From contig NZ_JACHUZ010000013.1 of NCBI RefSeq assembly GCF_019903425.1, forward strand, positions 314,087 through 378,086: 64,000 nt of DNA. Reading direction: 5' to 3'. A program made the position numbers and the translations under genes. Within the stretch, counting starts at the first letter, position 1. The number at the start of each line of letters is the position of its first letter. Under the pieces are notes generated by a model, which was not told the origin of the DNA, searched no databases, and worked only from the letters and a program-made list of their open reading frames with translations. Source of the DNA: Vreelandella halophila. GTDB lineage: Bacteria; Pseudomonadota; Gammaproteobacteria; Pseudomonadales; Oleiphilaceae. Shown piece by piece: positions 29,594 through 39,102 of this stretch.

Positions 29594-30919
29594 TCAGAAC
29601 GAGTATTTCGCCGATGCCATGACCTGCTCGTACTGGGAGTTGCTGTCGTTGGCAATAGCGCGGAAATCCCAGTGAGCGTATTCAAGCCCAACCTGGAAAT
29701 TCTCATGCGCCTGCCAGATCAGGTTCGCGTGGATAGACGCTACTTTGTCGAAATCACCCAGGGCGCCTGAAGGACTGAACGCCAGGTCCTCAACGATTTC
29801 CGTCTGGGACAGCACCAGACTGGAACGCCAGGTGGGGCTCCAGAAGTGGCGATACGCCGCGGTTGCCCCGTAGGTCGTCAGCGGATCAACCTCGCCAGCA
29901 GCCTGCTCTCCAAGGTCCACGTCGGGGTAGGTGAACAGCCCCATGTAACGCCCCAGGTGGCCGTAGCTGTACTGCAGGCGCAGGTCATCCCGCCCGATCG
30001 TTGGGATCCGGGCACTCAGCGATACCGCCCCGCCAAGCTTCTCATCATCCTCACCAGCGGGGTTGTCGTGTTCCATGTTCCGCAGCACCCCGGAAACGGA
30101 ATAGATACCATACCGGTTCCGCAGCTGGTAGCGTGCCGTCAGGTCCGGATAGGACTGGTCGTCATAGGACGTAGTGCCAAAACCATCTTCCGGATTCTCA
30201 AGCGCCGCCATGAACTTCCCGCCGGGAGCCGCCATCGTATAACGGAGCTGGGGCTGTGTCGTGTAGATAAATGCTGCCATGTAGCCCTGGTTCAGGATAT
30301 CCGGCAATGCGGCCAGATTCGTGAAGGTGGTGTAGGTCTGGCCCGCGGTCCAGCCGTTCCAGGAACCGTAGGCCTGGCGCAGCCGTGGTGCGTAGCTGTT
30401 GGAAACGACCTCGTTACCGGGGGCATCAGCGTCCTGGTTGAAATCCATCTCCAGGTACGTCCGCAGGGTATGGCCGGCAACCTCGTCGGTCTTTGAGCCG
30501 ATTGCCAGCCGGCTTTCACGGGCCGTGAAACCGGTTTTCCAATCACTCTCCCCACTGCTCGCCGCCGCCGCAAAGTTCCGGGGTATCCCGACTGAATAGG
30601 TATTCTTCGTACCATCGCCATTGGACCCGAATATCGCGTCGGCCTTGATGAAACCATCAAAGGAGATCGTTGTTCGCCCGATCTTGATGCCATCACCGTC
30701 ACGCACCAGATAGGGATTGTCCCGGTCCGGTTGCGGTGCCTCTGAGACGGCATTGTCGATCCGCCGCTGCAGCTCCTGAACCTGCTCCCGGAGCTCATCG
30801 ACCTCACCCTGGGTATCCTGGGCCAGTACCGGTGTGGCCATGGCACCGGTCAGCGAGAGGCTGGCCATGGCGCAGGCGCGGGTGAAGGGATGTGTTCTGA
30901 ATGGTCTTGTTGTTGTCAT
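29594..30919 (-). CDS. DcaP-like outer-membrane porin
   Basis: Outer-membrane beta-barrel of 441 residues. The signal peptide ends ATPVLAQ. The mature N-terminus carries a short coiled coil (EVDELREQVQELQRRIDNAV), as in trimeric DcaP-type porins. The barrel part begins ISFDGFIKADAIFG and ends in a terminal phenylalanine (ASAKYSF). DcaP of Acinetobacter lies in a dicarboxylate gene cluster and passes negatively charged substrates. The start at 30919 has GAGGT 8 bp upstream; longer in-frame extensions have no signal peptide at their start. It is divergent from pimC/pimD-like genes with several predicted IclR sites between, so it is probably the outer-membrane entry for the pathway substrate. 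Confidence 0.85.
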   Translation of the reverse strand: MTTTRPFRTHPFTRACAMASLSLTGAMATPVLAQDTQGEVDELREQVQELQRRIDNAVSEAPQPDRDNPYLVRDGDGIKIGRTTISFDGFIKADAIFGSNGDGTKNTYSVGIPRNFAAAASSGESDWKTGFTARESRLAIGSKTDEVAGHTLRTYLEMDFNQDADAPGNEVVSNSYAPRLRQAYGSWNGWTAGQTYTTFTNLAALPDILNQGYMAAFIYTTQPQLRYTMAAPGGKFMAALENPEDGFGTTSYDDQSYPDLTARYQLRNRYGIYSVSGVLRNMEHDNPAGEDDEKLGGAVSLSARIPTIGRDDLRLQYSYGHLGRYMGLFTYPDVDLGEQAAGEVDPLTTYGATAAYRHFWSPTWRSSLVLSQTEIVEDLAFSPSGALGDFDKVASIHANLIWQAHENFQVGLEYAHWDFRAIANDSNSQYEQVMASAKYSF

Positions 30920-31064
30920 TGCAAACCTCGCTTTGTGTCTTGTTGTCATCAGTAGCGTCCTGCAGAAGCAGCTGCCGGAAGAGCCGGCGCTGGTCGTCCC
31001 CGCATGACGCCTGTATCGAGTCGCGTTCTGCTCTGACACGTCCATTGGTACTTTACAGCTCATT

Positions 31065-31104
31065 GTTCTGCAAAACGAAACATAGTCGTTCCGCTTAGCA
31101 GTAC
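31065..31104. promoter_or_regulatory. Predicted IclR operators D1 and D2 (porin side)
   Basis: Two tandem matches 23 bp apart: GTTCTGCAAAACGAAAC (31065-31081, right half degenerate) and GTTCCGC-TTA-GCAGTAC (31088-31104, one half-site mismatch). Both lie 145-185 bp upstream of the porin start. Confidence 0.5.
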
Positions 31105-31164
31105 CAACTTCCGTAATTACGAATATAGCTAACACAATTTTTCCGCACAAGAATTCAAAACCAA

Positions 31165-31182
31165 ATTCTGCGGAACGGTTCC
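31165..31182. promoter_or_regulatory. Overlapping dyads C in the porin/pimC intergenic region
   Basis: ATTCTGCGGAAC (31165-31176) has the same half-sites without the 3-bp spacer, overlapping the perfect palindrome GGAAC-G-GTTCC (31172-31182). It may be an auxiliary site for the same regulator. Confidence 0.35.
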
Positions 31183-31247
31183 ATACAAAACGGGAAGGCC
31201 TACTATTGCGATGCAGTGCTGATGTAAGGCATCCTTGCCTGCAATAA

Positions 31248-31264
31248 ATTCTGCTATGCGGTAT
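31248..31264. promoter_or_regulatory. Predicted IclR operator B (pimC side)
   Basis: ATTCTGC-TAT-GCGGTAT: identical to operator A in its first 14 bases, one half-site mismatch. It lies 80 bp upstream of the start of the pimC-like gene. Confidence 0.6.
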
Positions 31265-31343
31265 ATCATTTCAAAATTGCACAAAAACTCCTAAAGTAAT
31301 GGATATCGAATAACATTCGCTTGGACCAACGAGAGGGTGACCG

Positions 31344-32540
31344 ATGAACATGAACTACACGGCCGACGAGTTGGCCTTCCGGGACGAGGTCCGGAGCTTC
31401 CTTGAAGAGAAGCTGCCGGCCGACATCGCAGCCAAGGTCAAGAGTGGGCGGCGCCTCAACCGCGACGATCACGAACGCTGGCAGCAGATCCTGAGCAAGC
31501 AGGGCTGGTACGCCACCCACTGGCCCAAGGAATACGGCGGGGTGGAGTGGTCCGCTGTGCAAAAGCACATCTGGGACGAGGAATCCAACCGCTACGGCGC
31601 CCCGCGCGTGGTCCCGTTCGGCGTCAGCATGGTGGCGCCGGTCATCATCAAATTCGGCACTGGGGAGCAGCGCCAGTACTACCTGCCGCGCATCCTCAGC
31701 GGTGAGGACTGGTGGTGCCAGGGGTACTCCGAACCGGGTGCCGGCTCGGACCTGGCCTCGGTCAAGACCCGCGCCGTGCGCGATGGCGACCACTACATCG
31801 TCAACGGCCAGAAGACCTGGACCACCCTCGGCCAGCACGCCAACAAGATCTTCTGCCTGGTGCGGACCAACACCGAGGTCAAGGCCCAGGAAGGCATCTC
31901 GTTCCTGCTGATGGACATGGACGCCCCCGGTGTCACGGTGCGCCCGATCATCACGCTCGATGGGGAACACGAGGTCAACGAAGTCTTTTTCGACGACGTG
32001 AAGGTTCCGGTGGAGAACCTGGTGGGCGAGGAGGACAAGGGCTGGACCTACGCCAAGTACCTGCTCACCTACGAGCGCACCGGCCTGGCCGGGATCGGGA
32101 ACTCCAAGGCCGCCCTGGAGCATCTGAAGGGCATTGCCTCGCGTCAACGCAAGAACGGCCGGCCGCTGCTGGAGGACCCCACCTTCGCCGCCCGTGTCGC
32201 CCAGATCGAGATTGACCTTCAGGCCGCCTCGATCAGCAACCTGCGCATCATCGCCTCCGTTGAGGGAGGTGGCGTTCCGGGCGCGGAAAGCTCCATGCTC
32301 AAGGTCCGTGGCACCGAGATCCGTCAGTCGATCTCCGACCTCGCACGGCGCGCCCTGGGCCCCTACGCCCAGCCGTTCCCGGAGGAGGAACTGCAGGACG
32401 GCTATGAGGGCGACTACCTTGCGGATCCGCACGGCGCCGCCGTTTCCCCGCAGTACTTCAACTTGCGCAAGCTGTCGATCTTTGGTGGGTCCAACGAGAT
32501 CCAGAAGAACATCGTCAGCAAAATGATTCTCGGGCTCTGA
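31344..32540 (+). CDS. pimC: Acyl-CoA dehydrogenase, pimeloyl-CoA dehydrogenase large subunit-like (PimC)
   Basis: FAD-dependent acyl-CoA dehydrogenase of 398 residues. Domain blocks are QGYSEPGAGSDLASVKTRAV, NGQKTWTTLGQHANKIFCLVRT and FFDDVKVPVENLVGEEDKGW. The usual YEGT catalytic position reads FGGSNEIQ (no Glu). The Glu in LLTYERTG could serve as the base, as in the large subunits of alpha2-beta2 enzymes. A second acyl-CoA dehydrogenase gene starts 12 bp downstream, matching the PimC-PimD pair for dicarboxylyl-CoA. The region upstream shares predicted IclR sites with the divergent porin. Confidence 0.85.
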   Translation: MNMNYTADELAFRDEVRSFLEEKLPADIAAKVKSGRRLNRDDHERWQQILSKQGWYATHWPKEYGGVEWSAVQKHIWDEESNRYGAPRVVPFGVSMVAPVIIKFGTGEQRQYYLPRILSGEDWWCQGYSEPGAGSDLASVKTRAVRDGDHYIVNGQKTWTTLGQHANKIFCLVRTNTEVKAQEGISFLLMDMDAPGVTVRPIITLDGEHEVNEVFFDDVKVPVENLVGEEDKGWTYAKYLLTYERTGLAGIGNSKAALEHLKGIASRQRKNGRPLLEDPTFAARVAQIEIDLQAASISNLRIIASVEGGGVPGAESSMLKVRGTEIRQSISDLARRALGPYAQPFPEEELQDGYEGDYLADPHGAAVSPQYFNLRKLSIFGGSNEIQKNIVSKMILGL

Positions 32541-32551
32541 GGGAGGCACCC

Positions 32552-33694
32552 ATGGATTTCACGCTCAACGAAGATCAGCAGATGCTGCAGGACACCATGG
32601 CGCGCCTGGTCCGCGGCGAATACGACTTCCAGACACGACTGGAGGTGGAGGAAACCGAACTCGGTTTCAGCGAGGCGTTCTGGAACCAACTCGGCGAGCT
32701 GGGACTCTGTGCCGTCCCCTTCCCAGAGGAGATGGGCGGGTTCAACGGCTCAGGCGTGGACGTGCAGTCGGTCATGACGGAGATGGGGCGAGGCCTGTGC
32801 CTGGAACCCTACCGCCAGACCGTTATCCTGGGCGGCGGCCTGATCGCCCAGGCCGGCAGCGAGAGCCAGAAGAACGACTGGCTGGGCCGGATTGCCACCG
32901 GCGAGCTCAAGGTGGCCGTGGGCCTGCAGGAGCCCCAGAGCCATTACAACCTGGATGATGTCGAGACCCGTGCCGAGGGCTCGGACGAGGGCTACGTGAT
33001 CAACGGCCGCAAGGGGGTACTGATCGGTGGCCATGCGGCGGACCTGATCCTTGTCTCCGCGCGCACCAGTGGCGATGCCCGTGACCGCGAGGGGCTTTCC
33101 CTGTTCGCCATCGACCCGGAGGCCGAGGGCGTGGAGCGCCGCGTCTACCGTACAATGGACGGCGCCAAGGGCTGTGACCTCTTCCTCAATAACGTCCGGG
33201 TCGACTCGGATGCGCTCATCGGCACCGAGGGCACCGCCGGCGAGGTGATCCAGTACCAGGCCGGGCGCGCCGTTGCGGCGCTTTGCGCGGAAGCCATCGG
33301 CGCCATGGAAGAGTCGGTCAACCTGACGCTGGAGTACCTCAAGACCCGCAAGCAGTTCGGGGTGCCCATCGGCCGCTTCCAGGTACTGCAGCACCGCATG
33401 GTGGACATGAACTCGGAGCTCGAGCAGGCCCGCTCCATGGCGATCCTGGCGGCCAATGTGGCCGACGACGAGGCCAGTGTCGAGCGTAACCGCACCCTGT
33501 CGGCGGCCAAGAACGTCATCGGCCGGTCCGGCCAGTTCATCGCCGAACAGGCCATCCAGCTCCACGGTGGTATCGGCATGACCTGGGAATACAGCCTGAG
33601 CCATTACGCCAAGCGGCTGATCATGATCAATCACCAGCTCGGTGATGATGACTTCCACCTGGAACGGTATGTCAGCCTGCTCGAAGCCGGCTGA
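32552..33694 (+). CDS. pimD: Acyl-CoA dehydrogenase, small subunit-like (PimD)
   Basis: 380-residue acyl-CoA dehydrogenase fold. FAD-side blocks are partly degenerate (VGLQEPQSHYNLDDVETRAE, NGRKGVLIGGHAADLILVSAR). The C-terminal half has TRKQFGVPIGRFQVLQHRMVDM and AIQLHGGIGMTWEYSLSHYAKR, but the YEGT catalytic site is missing. That is the pattern of the structural subunit in heteromeric acyl-CoA dehydrogenases. It starts 12 bp after pimC and must be co-transcribed. Pairing and dicarboxylate specificity are inferred from family and context. Confidence 0.85.
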   Translation: MDFTLNEDQQMLQDTMARLVRGEYDFQTRLEVEETELGFSEAFWNQLGELGLCAVPFPEEMGGFNGSGVDVQSVMTEMGRGLCLEPYRQTVILGGGLIAQAGSESQKNDWLGRIATGELKVAVGLQEPQSHYNLDDVETRAEGSDEGYVINGRKGVLIGGHAADLILVSARTSGDARDREGLSLFAIDPEAEGVERRVYRTMDGAKGCDLFLNNVRVDSDALIGTEGTAGEVIQYQAGRAVAALCAEAIGAMEESVNLTLEYLKTRKQFGVPIGRFQVLQHRMVDMNSELEQARSMAILAANVADDEASVERNRTLSAAKNVIGRSGQFIAEQAIQLHGGIGMTWEYSLSHYAKRLIMINHQLGDDDFHLERYVSLLEAG

Positions 33695-33739
33695 CACCGG
33701 ACGAACCGGGGCGGCCCCTGGCCACCCCGGCACCGGTCC

Positions 33740-34768
33740 CTAGGCAGTGGGGTCCGGCGCCACCCGCACCATCAGCTTGCCACGGTTATCCCCGCGCAAC
33801 AGGCCCTGGAAGGCACTGACCGCGTTCTCCAGGCCCTCCACGATGTCTTCCTGATAGTGCACCTGACCCTGGCGGAGCCACTCCCCCATGTCCCTGAGGA
33901 AGTCGGGCTGACGCTCGAGGTGGTCGGACTGGATAAAGCCGCGCAGCATCAGCCGCTTAACCAGCACTTTACCCATGAACGGGATCAACCGGTCACGCCC
34001 CTCGGGCAGCTCCGTCTGGTTGTAATGGGCGATACGGCCGCAGACCGGGATGCGCGCGAAATCGTTGACGCGCTTCATGACCGCATCAAAGACCCGGCCA
34101 CCGACGCTCTCAAAGTACACATCAATGCCGTCAGGGCAGGCGTCATCCAGCTGCTGCTCGAAATCCTCCGCCTTATAATTGATGCAAGCGTCAAAGCCGT
34201 AGGTCCCGGTGACCTGGCGGCATTTATCGTCGGCTCCGGCCACACCAACCACGCGACACCCCTGGATCCGCGCCAGTTGCCCGACCACCTGGCCGACGGC
34301 ACCGGCGGCCGCGGAGACCACCACCGTCTCACCCGCCCGGGGCTGGCCCAGGTCCAGCAGGCCCACATAGGCGGTAAAGCCCGGCATGCCCATGACGCCA
34401 AGAGCCGTGGTGATGGGCGCCTGGCCGGGATCCAGCTTGCGCAGTGCCTTACCGGGGGCTGAGGCGTAGCGCTGCCAGCCGCCGTACCCCAGGACGATGT
34501 CGCCGGGCACCAGGCCCTCGCAGCGGCTTTCCACCACCTCACTGACGGTGGCGCCTTCCATGACCTGTCCCAGTTCAACCGGCTTGGCGTAGGAGGCCGC
34601 ATTGTTCATCCGACCGCGCATGTAAGGGTCCAGCGAGAGGTAGAGCGTCTTCAGAACGACCTCGCCCTCCGCCGCCTCGGGCATGGGCCCCTCCTGGTGC
34701 ACGAGATGGGTTTCATCCGGCATCCCCGTGGGGCGTTCGGCCAGGATCACCTGTTCATTCTGTGGCAT
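33740..34768 (-). CDS. NADP-dependent MDR oxidoreductase (CurA/leukotriene B4 dehydrogenase-like)
   Basis: Zinc-independent medium-chain reductase of 342 residues. LSLDPYMRGRMNNAASYAKPVELGQVMEGATV is the family hallmark. The NADP loop is VVSAAAGAVGQVVGQLARIQGCRVVGVAG and a DVYFESVGG block follows. Such enzymes reduce alpha,beta-unsaturated ketones or aldehydes. The start at 34768 has GGAGGAG upstream. It is divergent from maoC, sharing a 120-bp promoter region with a weak IclR-type palindrome. It could reduce an unsaturated intermediate, or protect against reactive enals. Confidence 0.87.
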   Translation of the reverse strand: MPQNEQVILAERPTGMPDETHLVHQEGPMPEAAEGEVVLKTLYLSLDPYMRGRMNNAASYAKPVELGQVMEGATVSEVVESRCEGLVPGDIVLGYGGWQRYASAPGKALRKLDPGQAPITTALGVMGMPGFTAYVGLLDLGQPRAGETVVVSAAAGAVGQVVGQLARIQGCRVVGVAGADDKCRQVTGTYGFDACINYKAEDFEQQLDDACPDGIDVYFESVGGRVFDAVMKRVNDFARIPVCGRIAHYNQTELPEGRDRLIPFMGKVLVKRLMLRGFIQSDHLERQPDFLRDMGEWLRQGQVHYQEDIVEGLENAVSAFQGLLRGDNRGKLMVRVAPDPTA

Positions 34769-34848
34769 TGGGTTTCTCCTCCGTGGTGGGAATAGGCCCG
34801 GTCGGTTGCACACCACAACCCCCTGGGCCAGAATTATTTCAGAATTTA

Positions 34849-34865
34849 ATTTCTATAAGCGGAAT
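34849..34865. promoter_or_regulatory. Weak IclR-type palindrome F (maoC promoter)
   Basis: ATTTCTA-TAA-GCGGAAT: the right half matches the motif exactly, the left half is degenerate. It ends 24 bp before the maoC start, a position where binding would block initiation. Confidence 0.35.
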
Positions 34866-34888
34866 ACTATTTCTAAAAGGATAAGGTC

Positions 34889-35344
34889 ATGAAAGACATT
34901 CCCCTGGAAGCGCTCCACGACCATGTGGGGACACTGATCGGGCACAGCGCCTGGAAGACGGTCTCGCAGGAAATGATCCAGGCGTTCGCCGATGCCACCG
35001 GAGACCACCAATGGATCCACATCGACATCGAGCGCGCTCGTCGCGAGACCTACTGGCAGAGCACGGTCGCCCATGGCTTTCTCACGGTCTCGCTCATCCC
35101 GGTGCTGAACCAGTCTGTCTTGCGGGTCACCGGTGTCAGCGCCAGCATCAACTACGGGCTCAACAAGCTGCGATTTCCCGAAGCCGTCAGGGCCGGTTCA
35201 GCCATCCGCTCCGAGGTCACACTGGACGACGTGACCGCCGTCGATGACCAGCGCACGCTCGCCACCTTCACCACCCGGATCGAGATCCAGGGCGAAGACA
35301 AGCCTGCCTGCGTGGCCGAGAACCTGGCAATGTATCTCAGCTGA
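34889..35344 (+). CDS. MaoC-family (R)-specific enoyl-CoA hydratase
   Basis: Single hot-dog-domain hydratase of 151 residues. The hydratase-2 motif is visible: FADATGDHQWIHIDIERARRE (Asp and His of the catalytic pair) followed by VAHGFLTVSLIP, and INYGLNKLRFPEAVRAGSAIRS. It converts trans-2-enoyl-CoA to the R-3-hydroxyacyl-CoA, feeding polyhydroxyalkanoate synthesis or an alternative hydration step. AAAAGGATAAGG lies before the ATG. It stands alone between divergent and convergent neighbours. Confidence 0.9.
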   Translation: MKDIPLEALHDHVGTLIGHSAWKTVSQEMIQAFADATGDHQWIHIDIERARRETYWQSTVAHGFLTVSLIPVLNQSVLRVTGVSASINYGLNKLRFPEAVRAGSAIRSEVTLDDVTAVDDQRTLATFTTRIEIQGEDKPACVAENLAMYLS

Positions 35345-35362
35345 ACCGTGCTGGCGCCGGCT

Positions 35363-35384
35363 AAAAAAGGGGCCCTGAGGCCCC
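35363..35384 (-). terminator. Intrinsic terminator of the liv-type operon
   Basis: GGGGCC-CTGA-GGCCCC (35369-35384). On the minus strand it is followed by six T residues. It is placed 20 bp after the livK stop and may also catch maoC transcripts. Confidence 0.85.
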
Positions 35385-35404
35385 TTCCTGCCGGTGCTCC
35401 GGCG

Positions 35405-36568
35405 TTAATCCAGTTCCAGGTTCACTTCCTTCTGGACCAGCTCACCGTCCTCGACCACCGCCATGGTGGTTTCGGTCACGAAACCGCCGTTTTCGGTCAC
35501 CTCGGTCACGTCGTAGGGGTTGAAGCGCTTGTCCAGCTCAACCATGGCCTGGCCGATATGCTCCCGGGCCGCCTCCGCATCGGTGGTACCGGCAATCTGC
35601 ATCGCCTTCACCAGCCCATGCAGCGCCAGGTAGTTGTAGGCCGCCTCGGAGCCCGGCATCTTGTCGTACCGCTCCTGGTAGCGCTCGATGAAGGCCTTGG
35701 CCGAGTCGGACTCGTAGATCGACAGCGGTGTTACGCCGACAGCGCCGTTCAGCGCCTCAATACCGCCCGCAACGTCCGCCATCTCGTCCAGCTTCGCCTG
35801 GTCCATCACGATATAGCCGCCCTTGAAACCGAGCTGATTGGCCTGCTGCACCACCAGCCCTGTGGGCTCCGAGGCGCCACCAACGAACAGTACATCCGGG
35901 CTGGCGGCCAGGGTCCGGCTCACGCCGGTGTAGAAGTCGGCGGACTTGTTGTAACTCATCGGGTTCTTCGCGACCACTTCACCACCCTGGGCTTTCCACT
36001 CCTTCTCAAGCATCTTGGCCCAGATCTTGGCGTACTCGTGGGTCGCGCCCGCCATGCCCAGCTTCTTGCCATGCTTTTTCATGGCGTAATCCGTGAAAAC
36101 CTTCACGTAGCCGTCGAAGGTCGGCGGGATCCGCACGGTCAGCGGATTGCCCTGCTCGGTCACCGTCGGCGTGCTGGTATAGGCCATAATCAGGAAGTTG
36201 TCCTTAACATTGAAATCCTGAAGGGCGAAGATGCCACCGGTATGCGGGACAAAGATCGCCGACACGTCCGACTCCTGGGTCAGGCGCTTGGCATTGGTGG
36301 CCGTTTCGGAGGGCGAATACATATCGTCCAGGGCTTCCAGATTGACCTTGTGGGTTTCACCGTCAATCTTGACCCCTCCATCCTCATTGATTTCATCCAC
36401 CGCCATTTCCAGCCCGGAAAGGACGTTTTCCCCGTAAACGGCGGCACCGCCACTCAGGGGGCCGGAAAAACCAATGTTGACTGTGTCCTCGGCCAGGGCG
36501 CCGGCGGAAAAACCGGCCCCCAATGCGGCCAGGGCGAACGCGCGGGTTAATGCTTTGAGTGTTTTCAT
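35405..36568 (-). CDS. Branched-chain-type ABC transporter substrate-binding protein (LivK-like)
   Basis: Periplasmic binding protein of 387 residues with a Sec signal peptide (MKTLKALTRAFALAALG..., cleavage near AGALAE). The mature start VNIGFSGPLSGGAAVYGENVLSGLEMAV is the type 1 periplasmic-binding fold of LivJ/LivK. ALDDMYSPSETATNAKRL and FNVKDNFLIMAYTSTPTV follow. The start at 36568 has AAGGAG upstream. This family binds amino acids but also aromatic and aliphatic acids. Its place next to dicarboxylate enzymes and an IclR-type site suggests an organic-acid ligand. It is the last gene of livHMGFK. Confidence 0.85.
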   Translation of the reverse strand: MKTLKALTRAFALAALGAGFSAGALAEDTVNIGFSGPLSGGAAVYGENVLSGLEMAVDEINEDGGVKIDGETHKVNLEALDDMYSPSETATNAKRLTQESDVSAIFVPHTGGIFALQDFNVKDNFLIMAYTSTPTVTEQGNPLTVRIPPTFDGYVKVFTDYAMKKHGKKLGMAGATHEYAKIWAKMLEKEWKAQGGEVVAKNPMSYNKSADFYTGVSRTLAASPDVLFVGGASEPTGLVVQQANQLGFKGGYIVMDQAKLDEMADVAGGIEALNGAVGVTPLSIYESDSAKAFIERYQERYDKMPGSEAAYNYLALHGLVKAMQIAGTTDAEAAREHIGQAMVELDKRFNPYDVTEVTENGGFVTETTMAVVEDGELVQKEVNLELD

Positions 36569-36614
36569 TGTTGTCTCCTTCGGTGTTGCCTTGTTGTTGT
36601 GGATACTTCTCAGG

Positions 36615-37308
<694 letters not shown>

Positions 37309-37322
<14 letters not shown>

Positions 37323-38076
37323 CGTCGTCACTCCCCAGGTAGGCTTCAATCACGGCCGGATCCTCACGCACCTGCTCCGGTGCGCCCTCTGCAATCTTCT
37401 CGCCATGGTCCAGCACCATGATCTTGTCCGCGATCCCCATGATCATGTCCATCTTGTGCTCGATCAGGCACACCGTCAGGCCGTGGTCCTTCATCTTGCG
37501 GATCAGTTGGGCCAGCCCATCTGTTTCCTCGGGATTGACCCCGGCCGCCGGCTCGTCAAGAAGCAGGATCTTCGGATCGGTCGCCATAGCCAGCGCAAAG
37601 GCCACCCGCTTGCGTTCCTCCTGGGTAATGTCCGCGATAAAGCGATTCTCCACATGGGACAGCCCCACAAAATCCAGGGCCTCACGCGCCTTTTCACGAC
37701 TCAGCTTCTCCTCCTGCTGGAGGCGCCGGGAATTGACCAGCACATCCCAGAGACCTGAACGGGTCCGCAGCCGGTGCCCTACGATCAGGTTGTCCAGCAC
37801 CGACGCCTGCTCAAACAGGTTGGTGGTCTGGAAGGTGCGACCGACCCCGCGTTGGGCAATGTGATCACAGCGCAGCGTCGTGATGTCCTCCCCATCGAAG
37901 ATAATCCGGCCGGAACTGGGTTTGTGCGAGCCGGCCACCAGGTTGAAAAACGTGCTCTTACCAGCCCCGTTGGGGCCGATGATGGCGTTGACCTGATTCG
38001 CCTCGAACTCGACGGAAATGTCCTTCACCGCCGCCAGGCCACCGAACATTTTGGTCAGGTTCTCGATTCTAAGCAT
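37309..38076 (-). CDS. livG: LivG-like ABC transporter ATP-binding protein
   Basis: 255-residue ATPase: LTKMFGGLAAVKDISVEFE, Walker A GPNGAGKSTFFNLVAG, RTFQTTNLFEQASVLDNLIVGH and Walker B ILLLDEPAAGVNPEE, with the H-loop at CLIEHKMDMIM. The ABC signature region reads DITQEERKRVAFALAM instead of LSxGQQ; some LivG relatives carry a similar RKR variant. It overlaps livM by 8 bp and livF by 14 bp, so the stoichiometry of the ATPases is translationally linked. Confidence 0.9.
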
Positions 38077-39100
38077 TGTTATTTACCCTCCGGCCGGTCG
38101 TATCCCGGCTCTGCTGTGCCTTGGCCGCTGCTTCGGCCTTGCCCTGGGTACGGCGATGGAGCCAGCTCAGGAAGGAGCCGACGATGCCCCGTGGGAAGAA
38201 GATCACCAGGAACACCAGCAAGGGGCCGAACAGGATCATCCGGTACTCCTCCATGAACTGCAGCGACTGGGTCAGCCACACGATGCCGATGGTGCCGACA
38301 AGGGGGCCGGAGAGCGTGCCGATGCCGCCAACGAGGAGGTAGGTGATCATGTCGAAGGTGTGCAGGACGTTGGCGTCCTCGGGTCCGATGAAACGGACCA
38401 TTCCGGCATAAAGCGCCCCTGCCAGCCCGGCAAAGGTGGTTGAGAGAACGAACGCCAGCACCTTGTTGCGCATCAGGTTGATTCCCAGCGACTGGGCCAG
38501 CTCATCACCGTTGCGGATGGCCGTGAAGGTCCGCCCGAGCAGCGAACGCGAAAGCCTGCCAATGAACCACATCGTCAGCATCAGGAATACCAGTACCAGG
38601 TAATAGATCGGCGTGGTCTCGGTGAAGTCGACCAGACCGAAGCCGTTGGGCGGCGCGATGTTACGCACGCCCACCGGTCCATGGGTCAGCTCCTCCCATT
38701 TGTCCATCAGCATGTACATGATGAAACCGACACAGAGCGTGAAGATCGCGAAGTAGTGCTCCTTGAGGCGCAGCGAGACAATGCCCACGAAGAAACCCAC
38801 GACCGCGGTCATCGCCAGGGCCGCCACAAAGGCCGGCCAGTAACTCCAGCTGTAGTCCGCCGTCAGCAGCCCCAGCGTGTAGGCGCCCAGGGCGAAGAAG
38901 CCCCCGTGGGCCAGGTTCAGCTGACCGCAGTAGCCGGTAATGATATTGAGCCCGTAGACGGCAATGGCCCAGACGAAGGCTGACGCCATGACGTAGATCT
39001 GGTACTCGTTCTGGGCAACCAGCGGAAACACCAGCGCCAGGGCGATGAAAACGTACTTGGTTGCCGGACGGGTCAGTAAAGCTGCCAGTTTCAACCACAT
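38069..39100 (-). CDS. livM: LivM-like ABC transporter permease
   Basis: Inner-membrane permease of 343 residues with about ten hydrophobic segments. Family blocks are YGLNIITGYCGQLNLAHGGFFALGAYT, RLKEHYFAIFTLCVGFIMYML, LGRTFTAIRNGDELAQSLGINLMRNKVLAFVLSTTFAGLAGALYAG and YLLVGGIGTLSGPLVGTIG. It ends in a charged cytoplasmic tail. It starts 2 bp after livH and overlaps livG by 8 bp. It forms the channel with LivH. Confidence 0.93.
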   Translation of the reverse strand: MWLKLAALLTRPATKYVFIALALVFPLVAQNEYQIYVMASAFVWAIAVYGLNIITGYCGQLNLAHGGFFALGAYTLGLLTADYSWSYWPAFVAALAMTAVVGFFVGIVSLRLKEHYFAIFTLCVGFIMYMLMDKWEELTHGPVGVRNIAPPNGFGLVDFTETTPIYYLVLVFLMLTMWFIGRLSRSLLGRTFTAIRNGDELAQSLGINLMRNKVLAFVLSTTFAGLAGALYAGMVRFIGPEDANVLHTFDMITYLLVGGIGTLSGPLVGTIGIVWLTQSLQFMEEYRMILFGPLLVFLVIFFPRGIVGSFLSWLHRRTQGKAEAAAKAQQSRDTTGRRVNNNA

Positions 39101-39102
39101 GA

